Below, piece after piece: positions 54,294 to 63,535 of a stretch of DNA of 64,000 nt. Each line of letters begins with the position of its first letter. Position 1 is the first letter of the stretch. The stretch lies in NCBI RefSeq assembly GCF_002081825.1, contig NZ_MUKU01000010.1:103831-167830 (forward strand). Direction: 5' to 3'. This DNA is from Chromobacterium haemolyticum. GTDB lineage: Bacteria > Pseudomonadota > Gammaproteobacteria > Burkholderiales > Chromobacteriaceae. The position numbers and the translations under genes were made by a program. The notes beneath the pieces are model-generated. The model saw nothing but the letters and a program-made list of their open reading frames with translations, had not been told where the DNA came from and searched no databases.

Positions 54294-54388
54294 GACAGCG
54301 GATATTTTATTTTTATGACTATTCATTTATCTGACACTTTAGTTTGGTGCGTCAAGAAATATGACATTATTGTTTCAAGGAACGGGGC

Positions 54389-54781
54389 ATGACGACGGAC
54401 CGGCCTGATTCGCCTTGCATCGCCGTGTGTTCCACCGCGGTGGGCGACGATATCTGCCGCGGCTGCGCGCGCAGCTTCGATGAAATCTCGAATTGGTGTT
54501 TTATGGACGCAGAAGAGCGGGAACGGGTCTGGTTGCAACTGCCGTTGCGCCAGCGAGGGTTGAAGATCGCCGCGGTTTTCGCCTGCCTGCCGGAGCTTCA
54601 CCAAGTTGAGGATGGCGAGTGGATGAGCGTGCCTTGCCTGTCCTTATGGTTCCGCATGGATGGAAACTGCCTGCTTTGGCGGGAGAGAGAAGGGGCGGTC
54701 TGCCAGCGGGATTGCGCCGGCTGGAGCCCGGCGCAAGTTGCCGCCTTCCTGCGAGAGCAGGCGGGGGCCGAGCATAATTAG
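54389..54781 (+). CDS. DUF1289 family protein
   Basis: A 130-aa protein with the N-terminal DUF1289 cysteine motif: SPCIAVCSTAVGDDICRGCARSFDE-type spacing (Cys10, 14, 22, 25), probably a metal site, then FDEISNWCFMD. Family role unknown. The remaining 80 residues are outside the conserved domain. AAGGA precedes the ATG. Followed after 8 bases by a methyltransferase gene. Confidence 0.85.
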   Translation: MTTDRPDSPCIAVCSTAVGDDICRGCARSFDEISNWCFMDAEERERVWLQLPLRQRGLKIAAVFACLPELHQVEDGEWMSVPCLSLWFRMDGNCLLWREREGAVCQRDCAGWSPAQVAAFLREQAGAEHN

Positions 54782-54789
54782 GGGGAGAG

Positions 54790-55389
54790 ATGGCGCAGGA
54801 CAGTTCTTTGACCGAGTTTTGGGATGTGCGTTATCGCGATGGCGTGACGCCGTGGGAAGGCGCGCGAACGAGCCCGGAGGCCTTGGCGTTTTTTCAGCGT
54901 CAGCCGGTTAGCCGGATCTTGCTTCCAGGCTGCGGCAGCGCCGGAGATTTGCCCTTGTTGCTGGACTGCGGTCATCAGGTGCAGGCCATCGATTTCAGCG
55001 AGCAGGCCGTGGCGATCGCGCGCGCACAATGGCCGCAGGCGGCCGCTCATATCCAGCAGGCGGATTTTTTCGCCGTTGAGCACGAGCCGCCTTTCGACGC
55101 GGTGTTTGAGCGTGCCTTTCTCTGTGCGTTGCCGCCTCGTCTGCATGCGCGCTATGCGGAACAAATGGCGCGTTTGTTGCGCCCCGGAGGCGCACTGGCG
55201 GGAGTGTTTTTCATCGCGGACACCCAGCGTGGCCCGCCGTTCGGTCTGAGCATGTCTGCCTTGAGCGCTTTGCTGGAACCGGCTTTCGCGCTGGAGAGCT
55301 GTCAGCCGCAGGAGGACGGCGTGCCGGTGTTTGGCGGTCAGGAGTTCTGGATGGTCTGGAGAAGGCAACACGGAAGCGAAGATTTGTAA
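54790..55389 (+). CDS. TPMT-family SAM-dependent methyltransferase
   Basis: A 199-aa methyltransferase of the thiopurine S-methyltransferase-like family: FWDVRYRDGVTPWE at the N-terminus, motif I LLPGCGSAGDLPLL, AIDFSEQAVAIA, FFAVEHEPPFDAVFERAFLCAL. Bacterial members methylate thiopurines, tellurite/selenite or thiocyanate; the substrate cannot be read here. GGGGGAGAG abuts the ATG. Co-transcribed with DUF1289. Confidence 0.88.
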   Translation: MAQDSSLTEFWDVRYRDGVTPWEGARTSPEALAFFQRQPVSRILLPGCGSAGDLPLLLDCGHQVQAIDFSEQAVAIARAQWPQAAAHIQQADFFAVEHEPPFDAVFERAFLCALPPRLHARYAEQMARLLRPGGALAGVFFIADTQRGPPFGLSMSALSALLEPAFALESCQPQEDGVPVFGGQEFWMVWRRQHGSEDL

Positions 55390-55588
55390 TACATTGGCAT
55401 TGCCTATTTGATGATAATCAATAGTCCGCCAACTATTCCAAAAACAAGGCCGCCATCGCTTAGGATGGCTGATTGAAGTCAATAAACAACAATAATTCTA
55501 GATAACAGCAACGAGCGGGCTCAAAGCGCCGGATAGCGCGGGCCTTGCATCAGTCGCTGAACAGGATTGCGGAGCAAGAGGAGAAGTC

Positions 55589-57409
55589 ATGCAGTGGTTC
55601 TGGCGCGTGTATACCCTGGTGGAAAAGACTTTCTGGGATACGTTGACCAAGAAATTGTGCAGTTTCTTTTTCATCAGCGTGTTTCAGCTGGGCATGGTGG
55701 CTTATGTTTATTATGTGCTGGAGGACATTCGGCGCTCGCTGAAAGGACAAGTCACTTCGCCCCAGGTGTTGGCGGGCATCGAGTCCAGTATAGACGGAGC
55801 GCTGTTTTGGACGATGGCGCTGTGGGTGGTCAGCGTTGTCTTCATCGCCTTTATGGTCTGGTATCTGCGCTTTCTAATCGTCAGACCCCTGAAAATGATT
55901 ATCCGGATTTTCAATGAAATAGGCGCTGGCGAGGGCGACCTATCCAGGGATATCCCCACCATTACCCACGACGAAATCCGCGAGTTGTCGCTGTCGTATA
56001 ACCGTTTTCTGCTGAAAATGCGCGAAATCATCAGCAATGTGCGGCTGATGACAGTGCGAATCGCGATGGATTCGGCGCGCACCCGAAAGAATGTGGTTGA
56101 GTCGCTGGAGGGGGCGCGAAAACAGGATCAGTTGGCGACGCAAGTCCGGGCCGCCAGCGATCAGAGTACTGAAGGCGTGGGCCAGGTCACCGAGCAGACC
56201 CAGGCGATTTCATCCACCACGCTGGCCAATCTGGACGTGGCGCGGGAGTCCTACGCCGAGCTCAAGTCCGTGGCGGAGAGCATTTACGGCATTAATCAGA
56301 AGGTGGGCCATTTCAACCACACAGTGGATGATTTGAGTCAGCGCTCGTCCAGCATCAAGACCATTGTCGATCTGATCAAGGACGTGTCGGACCAGACCAA
56401 TCTCTTGGCCTTGAACGCGGCGATCGAAGCGGCGCGGGCCGGCGAGAGCGGACGCGGTTTCGCCGTGGTGGCCGATGAAGTGCGCAAGCTGGCGGAGCGA
56501 GTCAAAAAAGCGACGGACGAGATTTCGCATAATATCGACGATATGCTGGGGCTGGTGTCGGAAACCCAGGTGGAAACCGCCCAGATCACCGAGGACACCA
56601 AGTCTGCTCGCGAAATCGTCTCCAAGGCGTCGGAGCATTTCAGCAAGATGATGGGCGACTTTGAAACCACGGCGAATAGTCTCAGTCAGATCGCCGCCAC
56701 CATGTCGGAGTTTGTCGCCTCCAATGGACAGGTCAATCTCCATGTGGCAGAAATTCACGAACTGGGCCATCAGGTGACGGACCGTCTGAACCATACGGAA
56801 GACTCGGCCACCAAGCTGTCCGGCGCGGCGGAGCAGGTGCAGCAGTTAGTGGCGCGTTTCATTCTGGGGGAGGGAGAGTTCGACCAGATCATGCAAACGG
56901 CCCGCGAGGCGCGGGATGAGTTGCAAACCATCATGGCCGCGCAACTGGCCGCGGGCGCGGCGTTGTTCGACCAGAACTACCTGCCCATCGCCGGCGCCAA
57001 GCCGGCCAAGTTCCGCACTCAGTACGACGCCAAGCTGGAAAAACTGATGCAGCCGGTGTACGACCGCGCCGCCAAGTCCGTGCCCGGCGGCGTGTTCTGC
57101 CTGGCGGTGGACACCAACGGCTACGCGCCGACCCACAATAGCTGGTATAGCCAGCCTTTGAGCGGAGATGCGGCCAAGGACCTGATCAACAGCCGCGACA
57201 AGCGCAAGTTTGCCGATGTTGCCGGTTTGCGGGCCGCGCGCAGCACGCAGTCTTTCTTGCTGCAGACCTATACCCGCGACACCGGAGAAGTGTTGTCGGA
57301 AGTGGTGCTGCCCATCATGCTGTCCGGCAAGCATTGGGGGGGCTTCCGTCTGGGATTCAACCCGGAGGAGCTGCTGGAGTCGCTTGGACGCGGAGCCGGC
57401 CGGGCCTGA
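55589..57409 (+). CDS. methyl-accepting chemotaxis protein with a C-terminal sensor-like domain
   Basis: A 606-aa chemoreceptor. Two membrane helices (about 22-44 and 72-96) enclose a loop of only about 27 residues, too small for a periplasmic sensor. A HAMP region follows (about 97-150), then a methylated signalling domain with the conserved hairpin tip [19 protein letters not shown] at about 268-286. After it (about 455-595) comes a cytoplasmic Cache-like domain ([44 protein letters not shown]), present in a class of proteobacterial receptors. The ligand is unknown, and sensing is probably of an internal signal. AAGAGGAG precedes the ATG. Confidence 0.9.
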   Translation: MQWFWRVYTLVEKTFWDTLTKKLCSFFFISVFQLGMVAYVYYVLEDIRRSLKGQVTSPQVLAGIESSIDGALFWTMALWVVSVVFIAFMVWYLRFLIVRPLKMIIRIFNEIGAGEGDLSRDIPTITHDEIRELSLSYNRFLLKMREIISNVRLMTVRIAMDSARTRKNVVESLEGARKQDQLATQVRAASDQSTEGVGQVTEQTQAISSTTLANLDVARESYAELKSVAESIYGINQKVGHFNHTVDDLSQRSSSIKTIVDLIKDVSDQTNLLALNAAIEAARAGESGRGFAVVADEVRKLAERVKKATDEISHNIDDMLGLVSETQVETAQITEDTKSAREIVSKASEHFSKMMGDFETTANSLSQIAATMSEFVASNGQVNLHVAEIHELGHQVTDRLNHTEDSATKLSGAAEQVQQLVARFILGEGEFDQIMQTAREARDELQTIMAAQLAAGAALFDQNYLPIAGAKPAKFRTQYDAKLEKLMQPVYDRAAKSVPGGVFCLAVDTNGYAPTHNSWYSQPLSGDAAKDLINSRDKRKFADVAGLRAARSTQSFLLQTYTRDTGEVLSEVVLPIMLSGKHWGGFRLGFNPEELLESLGRGAGRA

Positions 57410-57431
57410 TATATTGCCGGGTAAAAGGAAA

Positions 57432-57454
57432 AACGGAGGCCGCGGCCTCCGTTT
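57432..57454. terminator. terminator between the chemoreceptor and the GDT1-family gene
   Basis: AACGGAGGCCG/CGGCCTCCGTT palindrome followed by TT; between convergent genes. Confidence 0.75.
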
Positions 57455-57470
57455 TGTGTTGAGCTGTGCT

Positions 57471-58040
57471 TCAAATCTGCAGCGGGGTCAGTAGAGTGAT
57501 GATACCCAGGCCAGCAAACAGCAGAGCGGCAATGGTGTGTACCATTTTTTGCGGCAACTTCTTCGCGGCAACCTCGCCCAAGAGCACCGCGGGCACATTG
57601 GCCAGCATCATGCCCAGGGTGGTGCCGGCCACCACCAGCAGTAAGGCGTCGGGAAAGCGCGCGGACAGGGCTACGGTGGCCAACTGCGTCTTATCGCCCA
57701 TTTCCGCGATAAAGAAAGCGATACAGGTGGTGCCGAAAACGCCAAAGCGTTCCATGAGCCGGCTATCTTCATCCAGCTTGTCTGGAATCAGCATCCAGCC
57801 CGCCATGGCGAGAAAGGAAAGACCCAGCCCCCAACGCATGAGGTCCGGCCCAATCTTGCTCATCAACCAGTGACCCACCGCGGCGGCGGCGAAATGATTG
57901 AGCAAAGTGGCGACGAAGATGCCGAGAACGATGGGAACCGGCTTGCGGTAGCGGCCGGCCAGCATCAGTGCGAGCAATTGAGTTTTGTCGCCGATTTCAG
58001 CCAGGGCGACGATTCCGGTGGAAATGAGAAAGGCTTCCAT
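57471..58040 (-). CDS. TMEM165/GDT1-family manganese exporter
   Basis: A 189-aa inner-membrane protein with six helices in two repeats, each carrying the signature ExGD(K/R)(T/S): ALAEIGDKTQ (about 13) and FIAEMGDKTQ (about 110). These acidic motifs transport Mn2+ (or Ca2+) in exchange for protons. A bacterial relative, MneA, exports manganese. ATG 58040 has GGAG upstream. A manganese-riboswitch-like leader precedes the gene, which supports a manganese role. Confidence 0.9.
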   Translation of the reverse strand: MEAFLISTGIVALAEIGDKTQLLALMLAGRYRKPVPIVLGIFVATLLNHFAAAAVGHWLMSKIGPDLMRWGLGLSFLAMAGWMLIPDKLDEDSRLMERFGVFGTTCIAFFIAEMGDKTQLATVALSARFPDALLLVVAGTTLGMMLANVPAVLLGEVAAKKLPQKMVHTIAALLFAGLGIITLLTPLQI

Positions 58041-58095
58041 GAAGACTCCGGGGGCTGCGCATACGCCATGACAAGCCCGCGCCGCAGCCCCGCGT

Positions 58096-58217
58096 TGCGC
58101 AGACATGTCATGGGTCTTGCCAAACGGAAGTTTTCGTCGCATGCACCATGGCCGTGATGGCCAAGCCTGTTGATGCATGCCGGCGCTGAAAGTCGCGCCG
58201 AGGCTACTCCCCCAGAA
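58096..58217 (-). promoter_or_regulatory. yybP-ykoY (manganese) riboswitch leader
   Basis: On the minus strand the leader contains GGGGGAGTAGCC near its 5' end and CCGTTTGGCAAGACCCATG in the 3' part, the two conserved blocks of the yybP-ykoY aptamer, within about 120 bases. Between the aptamer and the ATG, GGGGCTGCG and CGCAGCCCC can pair, and the stem ends next to the GGAG ribosome site. This fits a translational switch in which Mn2+ exposes the ribosome site. Confidence 0.8.
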
Positions 58218-58262
58218 CCAGCCGATTCTAAATCAGTTGGCGTAGCGAGGCAATCGGGGTGC

Positions 58263-58721
58263 CTAGAGTTGGGAGGTGCACTGCGGGCAGCGAGAAGCCT
58301 TTTCCGGAATATTGGACGCGCAGAACGGACACTCTTTGGTGGTGGGAGCCGGCGCGGCGGCGGCGGGCTCTTCGCGTTTCAGCCGATTGATGGCCTTGAC
58401 CAGCATGAAAATAGCGAAAGCTACTATGGTAAAGCTGACCATGGCGTTAATGAATAGGCCGATATTCAGCGTGACGGCGCCGGCTTGCTTGGCCGCTGCC
58501 ACCGAGACATAGGGGCCAAGCTGTTTGCTGCCTTCTTTTAGTACGAAGAACATATTGGAGAAATCAACGTTGCCGATCAGCAGGCCGATGGGGGGCATGA
58601 TTACATCGTCGACCAGCGATTTGACGATGGCGCCGAAGGCGCCGCCGATAACCACGCCGACCGCCAGATCGATGACATTGCCTTTCATGGCAAATTCTTT
58701 GAATTCTTTGATAATGGACAT
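58263..58721 (-). CDS. mscL: large-conductance mechanosensitive channel with C-terminal zinc ribbon
   Basis: A 152-aa pentameric inner-membrane channel that opens on osmotic downshock. N-terminal amphipathic helix and TM1 ([19 protein letters not shown]), loop, and TM2 (about 88-108; [19 protein letters not shown]). The cytoplasmic tail has a proline/alanine linker then a zinc ribbon, C131-P-F-C134 and C145-P-Q-C148, absent from E. coli MscL (136 aa). AGAGG precedes the ATG. Confidence 0.96.
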   Translation of the reverse strand: MSIIKEFKEFAMKGNVIDLAVGVVIGGAFGAIVKSLVDDVIMPPIGLLIGNVDFSNMFFVLKEGSKQLGPYVSVAAAKQAGAVTLNIGLFINAMVSFTIVAFAIFMLVKAINRLKREEPAAAAPAPTTKECPFCASNIPEKASRCPQCTSQL

Positions 58722-58794
58722 AGTTAACCTCTGTTTAAATAGCGTTAAGCATTATAAGTTATTCAATTGCCGGCGCTTCACCCCAAGCGCGCGC

Positions 58795-59643
58795 TCAAGC
58801 AAGAGAACGTGAACGAACAGGCAGGCTGCCAAGTAGGGCTCCGCCAAGAATCAGCACGATGGCGGTTATTGCAATGGCGTTCAACTGTCCTTGGCCGGTG
58901 CCTATCAGCAGCAGGGTGGACAGCAAGGGCGTGGCATAAGACAAAGAGCCTATCTGTCTGGGATCTCCCTCCTTCAGCGCGCGGTCCCATAGGAAGAAGG
59001 CGCCGCCCATCGGGCCGATGCCAAGCAGGATCAAGGCCAGCCATTGACCGGCGCTGGGGGTGATGTTGGGTTCGAACAAGACGTGGCATAGTAGAGAAAG
59101 CAGGCCGGATAGTAGACAGAAGCCGCCGACCGCGCTATTGGGAAAACGGGGCAACCTGCGGGTCAGCAGGCTAAAAGTCGACCACACCACGGCGGCGCCG
59201 ATGGCCAGCAGATAGCCGACAAGGTAGTTACTGGACAAGGCGAGCTTGCCCCCGCTGACAATCAGCGCCGCGCCGCTGAAGCCCAGCGCGCCGGCCAGTA
59301 TGTGGCGGCCATGCAGCACGGTGCCCGGCACCAGGATGGGGGAGAGCATGACGATCAGCAGCGGCCACAGGTAATTCAGCAGATTGGCTTCCATCGCCGG
59401 CGCGTGCCGAAACGCGAAGAACAGCAGGAAGTGATAGCCGAACAAGCCGTAGATCCCCACCAGCAGGGTGGGCGTCGGGACTTTCCAGTCGCGGTAATGG
59501 CGCAGGCTGAGCAGGCTGCCGATCAGCAGACAGACGCCAACGACGAAGAAAGGGGGAAGCGAGCGTGTTTGAGCGCCAAGCGCGGCCAGAGAGGCCCAGA
59601 GCAGGATGGCGCCCCCGGCAAAGGCAATCGGTCTGGAAATCAT
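58795..59643 (-). CDS. EamA/DMT transporter (YddG-like)
   Basis: A 282-aa inner-membrane protein with ten helices in two EamA repeats, similar to YddG-type aromatic amino-acid exporters; the substrate is inferred. ATG 59643 is chosen: the longer frame to 59793 enters the tRNA-Asn gene. Confidence 0.85.
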   Translation of the reverse strand: MISRPIAFAGGAILLWASLAALGAQTRSLPPFFVVGVCLLIGSLLSLRHYRDWKVPTPTLLVGIYGLFGYHFLLFFAFRHAPAMEANLLNYLWPLLIVMLSPILVPGTVLHGRHILAGALGFSGAALIVSGGKLALSSNYLVGYLLAIGAAVVWSTFSLLTRRLPRFPNSAVGGFCLLSGLLSLLCHVLFEPNITPSAGQWLALILLGIGPMGGAFFLWDRALKEGDPRQIGSLSYATPLLSTLLLIGTGQGQLNAIAITAIVLILGGALLGSLPVRSRSLA

Positions 59644-59694
59644 TATTATTCCAATGGGGAGGGTGGGCCGATTGTAAAACGGAAGCGGAAATGG

Positions 59695-59725
59695 AAAAAG
59701 CCACAATCCGGAGATTGTGGCTTTT
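59695..59725. terminator. terminator of the tRNA-Asn array
   Basis: On the minus strand AAGCCACAATC/GATTGTGGCTT with a 4-base loop, then T-run; it follows the last tRNA. Confidence 0.85.
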
Positions 59726-59732
59726 GAAATTT

Positions 59733-59808
59733 TGGCTCCCCGAGCAGGGCTCGAACCTGCGACCTGCGGATTAACAGTCCGTCGCTCTACCAACTGAGCT
59801 ATCAGGGA
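59733..59808 (-). tRNA. tRNA-Asn (GUU)
   Basis: 76-base cloverleaf including an encoded CCA. 5' TCCCTGA pairs with TCGGGGA (one G-T), GTTCGA in the T-loop, and the anticodon loop CTGTTAA gives GUU. Identical to the next two copies. Confidence 0.97.
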
Positions 59809-59835
59809 TCATAATGCGGTGATGCAGGCTTGTTT

Positions 59836-59911
59836 TGGCTCCCCGAGCAGGGCTCGAACCTGCGACCTGCGGATTAACAGTCCGTCGCTCTACCAACTGA
59901 GCTATCAGGGA
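59836..59911 (-). tRNA. tRNA-Asn (GUU), second copy
   Basis: Same 76 bases as the copy at 59733-59808, CCA encoded. 27-base spacer to the first copy. Confidence 0.97.
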
Positions 59912-59945
59912 ATGGAAAACAAGCAATTCTCAAACTGGGCCGGAG

Positions 59946-60021
59946 TGGCTCCCCGAGCAGGGCTCGAACCTGCGACCTGCGGATTAACAGTCCGTCGCTC
60001 TACCAACTGAGCTATCAGGGA
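59946..60021 (-). tRNA. tRNA-Asn (GUU), third copy
   Basis: Third identical copy; as transcription runs leftward this is the first in the array. The promoter should lie in 60022-60216, shared with the divergent ygfZ. Confidence 0.97.
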
Positions 60022-60216
60022 TTTGAGTGAGGGCGAACTATAGCTTCAGCCTGTCGGGCTGTCAACACTTGCGCGGCTGAAAATCGCTTGCGTCCGTCGG
60101 GCGGCTTGGACGCGGCGTTGACGCCCGCAATTCACCGCTGGCGAAGGGTGGCGGCGACGCGTTAAAATTTCGTTTGTTGACAATGCGGGAATAGCCGCGT
60201 TTTTGAGGTGGGTTAA

Positions 60217-61254
60217 ATGAATCTGGACGGGAAGCTCAGGCTGGATGCGCGCGCAGAGCGGGCAAATAAAGATGCGGCGGAAATGGATGTTCATTTGCGG
60301 CAGTTGGAGTCATTGCGCGCCGGCGTCGCAATATCGATTTTGGATAAGCATAAAATCATCCAGGTGGCCGGAGAGGACGCAGAGGCCTTTTTACAAGGGC
60401 AGATCTCTAGCGATGTGCGTGAGTTGTCGGGCGAAAGCCGCGCTCAGTACAGCAGTTACTCTACGGCCAAAGGACGGATGCTGGCCAGTTTTCTGGTTTG
60501 GCGTATCGACGGAGCTTATTACCTGGCGGTATCTGCGGATTTGGCCGATTACGTGGCCAAGCGCTTGAGCATGTTTGTTCTGCGTTCCAAGGTGAAGGTA
60601 TCGATTGCGGATAATTTGACCTTGATAGGCCTTGCGGGAAAGGGGGCGCTGGATGCGCTGGCGGTTGAATCCTCATTGGCGTCAAGCGCGGGGCCACGAG
60701 AAATGGTTCAGGTTGAGCCGGGCCTGTTGATAGGTTTGCCAGGGGCGGGATGGGCGCTGGTGGTGGACGAGGCCGGAGCGGCGCTGGTAGGGGAAAAGCT
60801 GACGGACAGTGCGGGTCTAATTTCCTCCAGCGTTTGGGAATGGCGGGATATCGACGCGGGTATCCCTTGGGTCCGTCTGGCAACTCAGGAGCAATTTGTG
60901 CCACAGATGGCGAATATGGAGTTGATTGGGGGGGTGAGCTTTAAAAAAGGCTGTTACCCGGGGCAGGAAATCGTCGCCAGATCGCAGTATTTGGGAAAAT
61001 TGAAGCGTCGCTTGTTCAAAGTTGCATTTAAACAGTCGCTTGGAGTCGGCGCTAAACTCTATAGTCCGTCTGTGGTGGGGCAGTCGATTGGCATGGTGGC
61101 GGCGGTTTGCCAAGTGGCTCCAGAACAATATGAAGGCTTGGCTGTCGTTCAATTTCAAGCTTGGGAAGAGGGTATTTATGCGGATGAGGCATACACAATA
61201 AGGCTTCAGCAACTGGATCTGCCCTATTCCTTGAATGAGGGGCTTGAGAATTAA
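60217..61254 (+). CDS. ygfZ: YgfZ/GcvT-family folate-dependent tRNA-modification/Fe-S protein
   Basis: A 345-aa protein of the YgfZ/IBA57 family, which uses folate to help assemble or repair iron-sulfur clusters (for example for MiaB). The signature KGCYPGQE is at 244-251. Earlier parts show FLQGQISSDV and YSTAKGRMLASF. The first 25 residues are charged and poorly conserved, so ATG 60217 may be an early start; a later ATG at residue 23 is possible. It diverges from the tRNA array. Confidence 0.92.
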   Translation: MNLDGKLRLDARAERANKDAAEMDVHLRQLESLRAGVAISILDKHKIIQVAGEDAEAFLQGQISSDVRELSGESRAQYSSYSTAKGRMLASFLVWRIDGAYYLAVSADLADYVAKRLSMFVLRSKVKVSIADNLTLIGLAGKGALDALAVESSLASSAGPREMVQVEPGLLIGLPGAGWALVVDEAGAALVGEKLTDSAGLISSSVWEWRDIDAGIPWVRLATQEQFVPQMANMELIGGVSFKKGCYPGQEIVARSQYLGKLKRRLFKVAFKQSLGVGAKLYSPSVVGQSIGMVAAVCQVAPEQYEGLAVVQFQAWEEGIYADEAYTIRLQQLDLPYSLNEGLEN

Positions 61255-61277
61255 TTGATAATTTCTGTTTTGTTTCC

Positions 61278-61307
61278 TTGACTTGAGTAGAAGGGCTTGG
61301 CTACATT
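61278..61307 (+). promoter_or_regulatory. probable promoter of the H-NS-family gene
   Basis: TTGACT-N18-TACATT, 50 bases before the ATG at 61357. Confidence 0.5.
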
Positions 61308-61356
61308 ATCATCTGTAATGCACCACTACTCTTACAATATATTTGGGAACATGCTA

Positions 61357-61662
61357 ATGGAACTGTCGAAATTGGATTTTACCCAGCTGGTGGCTCTGCG
61401 CGCCGATGTTGAAGCTGAAATTAAGCGCCGCGAAAGCGAAGAAAAGTCCAAAGCCAAGAAACAAATCATTGAGCTTGCTCGCGCTTACGGCCTGAGCGTG
61501 GAAGAAGTGTTGGGCAAAACCGGCGGCGTGCGCAAGCCGGTGGAAGCCAAGTACCGTCACCCGGTTAGCCCTGAGCTGACTTGGACCGGTCGCGGTCGCA
61601 AGCCGGTGTGGGTGCAAGAGTGGATCTCCAGCGGCAAAGCGCTGGAAGCACTGGCTATCTAA
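61357..61662 (+). CDS. H-NS-family nucleoid protein
   Basis: A 101-aa protein. A helical oligomerisation region (about 1-50; charged EIKRRESEEKSKAKK) is followed by the AT-rich-DNA-binding C-terminus with YRHPVSPELTWTGRGRKPVW, matching the H-NS core TWTGRGR(K/Q)P. It probably represses horizontally acquired AT-rich DNA. ATG 61357 is chosen (GGGAA 7 bases before); ATG 61351 is only one base from that site. Confidence 0.93.
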   Translation: MELSKLDFTQLVALRADVEAEIKRRESEEKSKAKKQIIELARAYGLSVEEVLGKTGGVRKPVEAKYRHPVSPELTWTGRGRKPVWVQEWISSGKALEALAI

Positions 61663-61690
61663 GCAAACTGCAGGTTTGCAATGAATTTCG

Positions 61691-61715
61691 AAAGCGCCTG
61701 TCATGGGCGCTTTTT
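61691..61715 (+). terminator. terminator after the H-NS-family gene
   Basis: AGCGCC/GGCGCT stem, 7-base loop, five T. Confidence 0.85.
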
Positions 61716-61828
61716 CTTTGTCTGACGGCCAGCGGTCCGGCTTGAGGCTTGCTATAAATGGATGTAGCGTTCAAGCTGTTTCGTGTAGTTATTGAAATGT
61801 GCTGACATTGTCTTGAGAGTGGGCGGCT

Positions 61829-63535
61829 ATGCTGGATTTTTTTTCAAGAGGGGCTAAAGGTCGCTCCGACCCATTGGCCAGTGCGGAAGCGGCCAGGGAG
61901 TTTGTGGCGGCTTTGAAGAAGGAACACGGTGCGGCCGCGCATGAGCGCGTGGTGGCATTGCTGTCGCCATTGGAGTTGGATTGGCACAATATTTCAGTGG
62001 ATCGCGTTGAAGCGCTACTGGCTCTCAACCAAGAGACACAATCGCTACATGAAAACCTCTGCGCGCAATACTTGCTGAATACGCGTATGCCCAAAGCGCT
62101 GGAAGCGCAGCTGAGAAGCCAGATACTGGCGTATGGCAAATGCTTCATCGATAGCTATCAGCATGTACTGACTGTCGACGCCGATTCGGTTGAGGGGGCC
62201 AAAGTTCTGACTCTATTGCCTATCGTGCTGTCGCGGATGATGTTCTATCTTGGCGAACATGCGCGCTGGCACTGGATCCGGAGCTTTAACCCGGAGGGGG
62301 CTTTTTGGTTGGGGGTAAACCAACTGTATTGGTTCGCCGAGCATCATGGTTGCGATTCCGTGCCGGTATTTTTATTCGGCGACGGCCAGCCGGCAACCAC
62401 GGTTCAGGATCAATTCCTCATTTTGCATATGCTCGCCGTGTTGACCGGGGGCAATCTCAGCGTCAGGCAACTGCATTTCGCCTATCAACTGCTGCAGGTG
62501 CTGAGCAACCGTATGTCTTTAACGCGAACATGTGCGGAATATTCGAGTTTTGTGGTCTCTCTAAAAGGACCTCATCCTGCGGCGAGGGCGACAAGTGGCT
62601 TGGTGGACGAGGCCGCTCGCTACTGGGGTACGACGGATCTGGTCGAGATCTTGCACGGCTGGAGCATCGTGCTGGATGCCGGCAGAGTGCCGCCCGAAAT
62701 CAAAAGGATGATGGAGCCAGGCATCGACGCCAATACCCTGCGTGCTTTGATGCGTGAGTGGTCTCCCCAGCAAATGCGTTTCGAGAGGGCTGAACGGGTG
62801 CCGGTCTCCGGGCAGAGCATAGAAGTGGCGTATCGCCTACCTGTGTTGCACCGTTTGATTCGGGTAGTAGACGAGGCCAAGCAAACGGGTGCGCTGGAAG
62901 ATGGCAACTTCGATGATGCGGCCAATATACGTATTTATGGCTTCGTGACTACCAGGAAGCGGGACAAGGGAGCGCCCATGCCAGGGCTTGCCTCGGGGGG
63001 GGACGTCGTTTCTCAGCCGACCAAAGAGGAGTTCTCGCGTTGGGAGGTGGATAATGTCAGCCAAACTGGGCTTGGCGTCACCCTTGGTGCGATGGGGAAT
63101 GAATGGGTGGGTTTGGGCGCGCTGATCGGTTTCCGCGAGAAGTCTGTGGATGGTTGGAGCCTGGGCGTAGTGCGTCGGGTGAAGCGGAACTCGGCGGATC
63201 AGATCTATCTGGGCGTTGAAACCCTGAGCCGAAGGCCCGTGGCGGCTTCATTGCGGCCAACCGATGTGAGATTGATCGATCCCACGCTGCCGCCTGAGCA
63301 GGTTTGGCTGGCAGGGCATATCGCCTTGTTCGTTCCTTGTCAGCGTTCAGGCAAGGTGGTTAATGCTTTGCTGTTACCACTCTCCTTATATGTATTGGGC
63401 AAAGAGTTCTACATGACGGCCAAGGGCAAGCATTTTCAGCTCTCCCTAGGTAAGGTAATGGATAAGGGCAGCGATTGGTGTCTGAGCGAGGTGGAGTTGG
63501 TTCAGGCTTTGGAAAGGCTGCCGATTATGCCGTGA
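61829..63535 (+). CDS. large protein with a PilZ-like C-terminal region
   Basis: A 568-aa soluble protein. The first 300 residues are helical and not recognised. From about 315 a beta-rich region begins; at 409-414 NVSQTG fits the N-x-S-x-x-G motif of PilZ, and basic residues lie ahead of it (FERAERVPVS and TTRKRDK). The R-x-x-x-R half of the motif is not clean, so c-di-GMP binding is a hypothesis. It stands alone, followed by the rRNA operon. Confidence 0.7.
   Translation: MLDFFSRGAKGRSDPLASAEAAREFVAALKKEHGAAAHERVVALLSPLELDWHNISVDRVEALLALNQETQSLHENLCAQYLLNTRMPKALEAQLRSQILAYGKCFIDSYQHVLTVDADSVEGAKVLTLLPIVLSRMMFYLGEHARWHWIRSFNPEGAFWLGVNQLYWFAEHHGCDSVPVFLFGDGQPATTVQDQFLILHMLAVLTGGNLSVRQLHFAYQLLQVLSNRMSLTRTCAEYSSFVVSLKGPHPAARATSGLVDEAARYWGTTDLVEILHGWSIVLDAGRVPPEIKRMMEPGIDANTLRALMREWSPQQMRFERAERVPVSGQSIEVAYRLPVLHRLIRVVDEAKQTGALEDGNFDDAANIRIYGFVTTRKRDKGAPMPGLASGGDVVSQPTKEEFSRWEVDNVSQTGLGVTLGAMGNEWVGLGALIGFREKSVDGWSLGVVRRVKRNSADQIYLGVETLSRRPVAASLRPTDVRLIDPTLPPEQVWLAGHIALFVPCQRSGKVVNALLLPLSLYVLGKEFYMTAKGKHFQLSLGKVMDKGSDWCLSEVELVQALERLPIMP

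Noticed and set aside
59643..59793. N-terminal extension of the EamA protein (about 50 residues beginning MVERRTVNPQ)
   Set aside because: It is a translation of a tRNA-Asn gene and its terminator, so the start was moved to ATG 59643.
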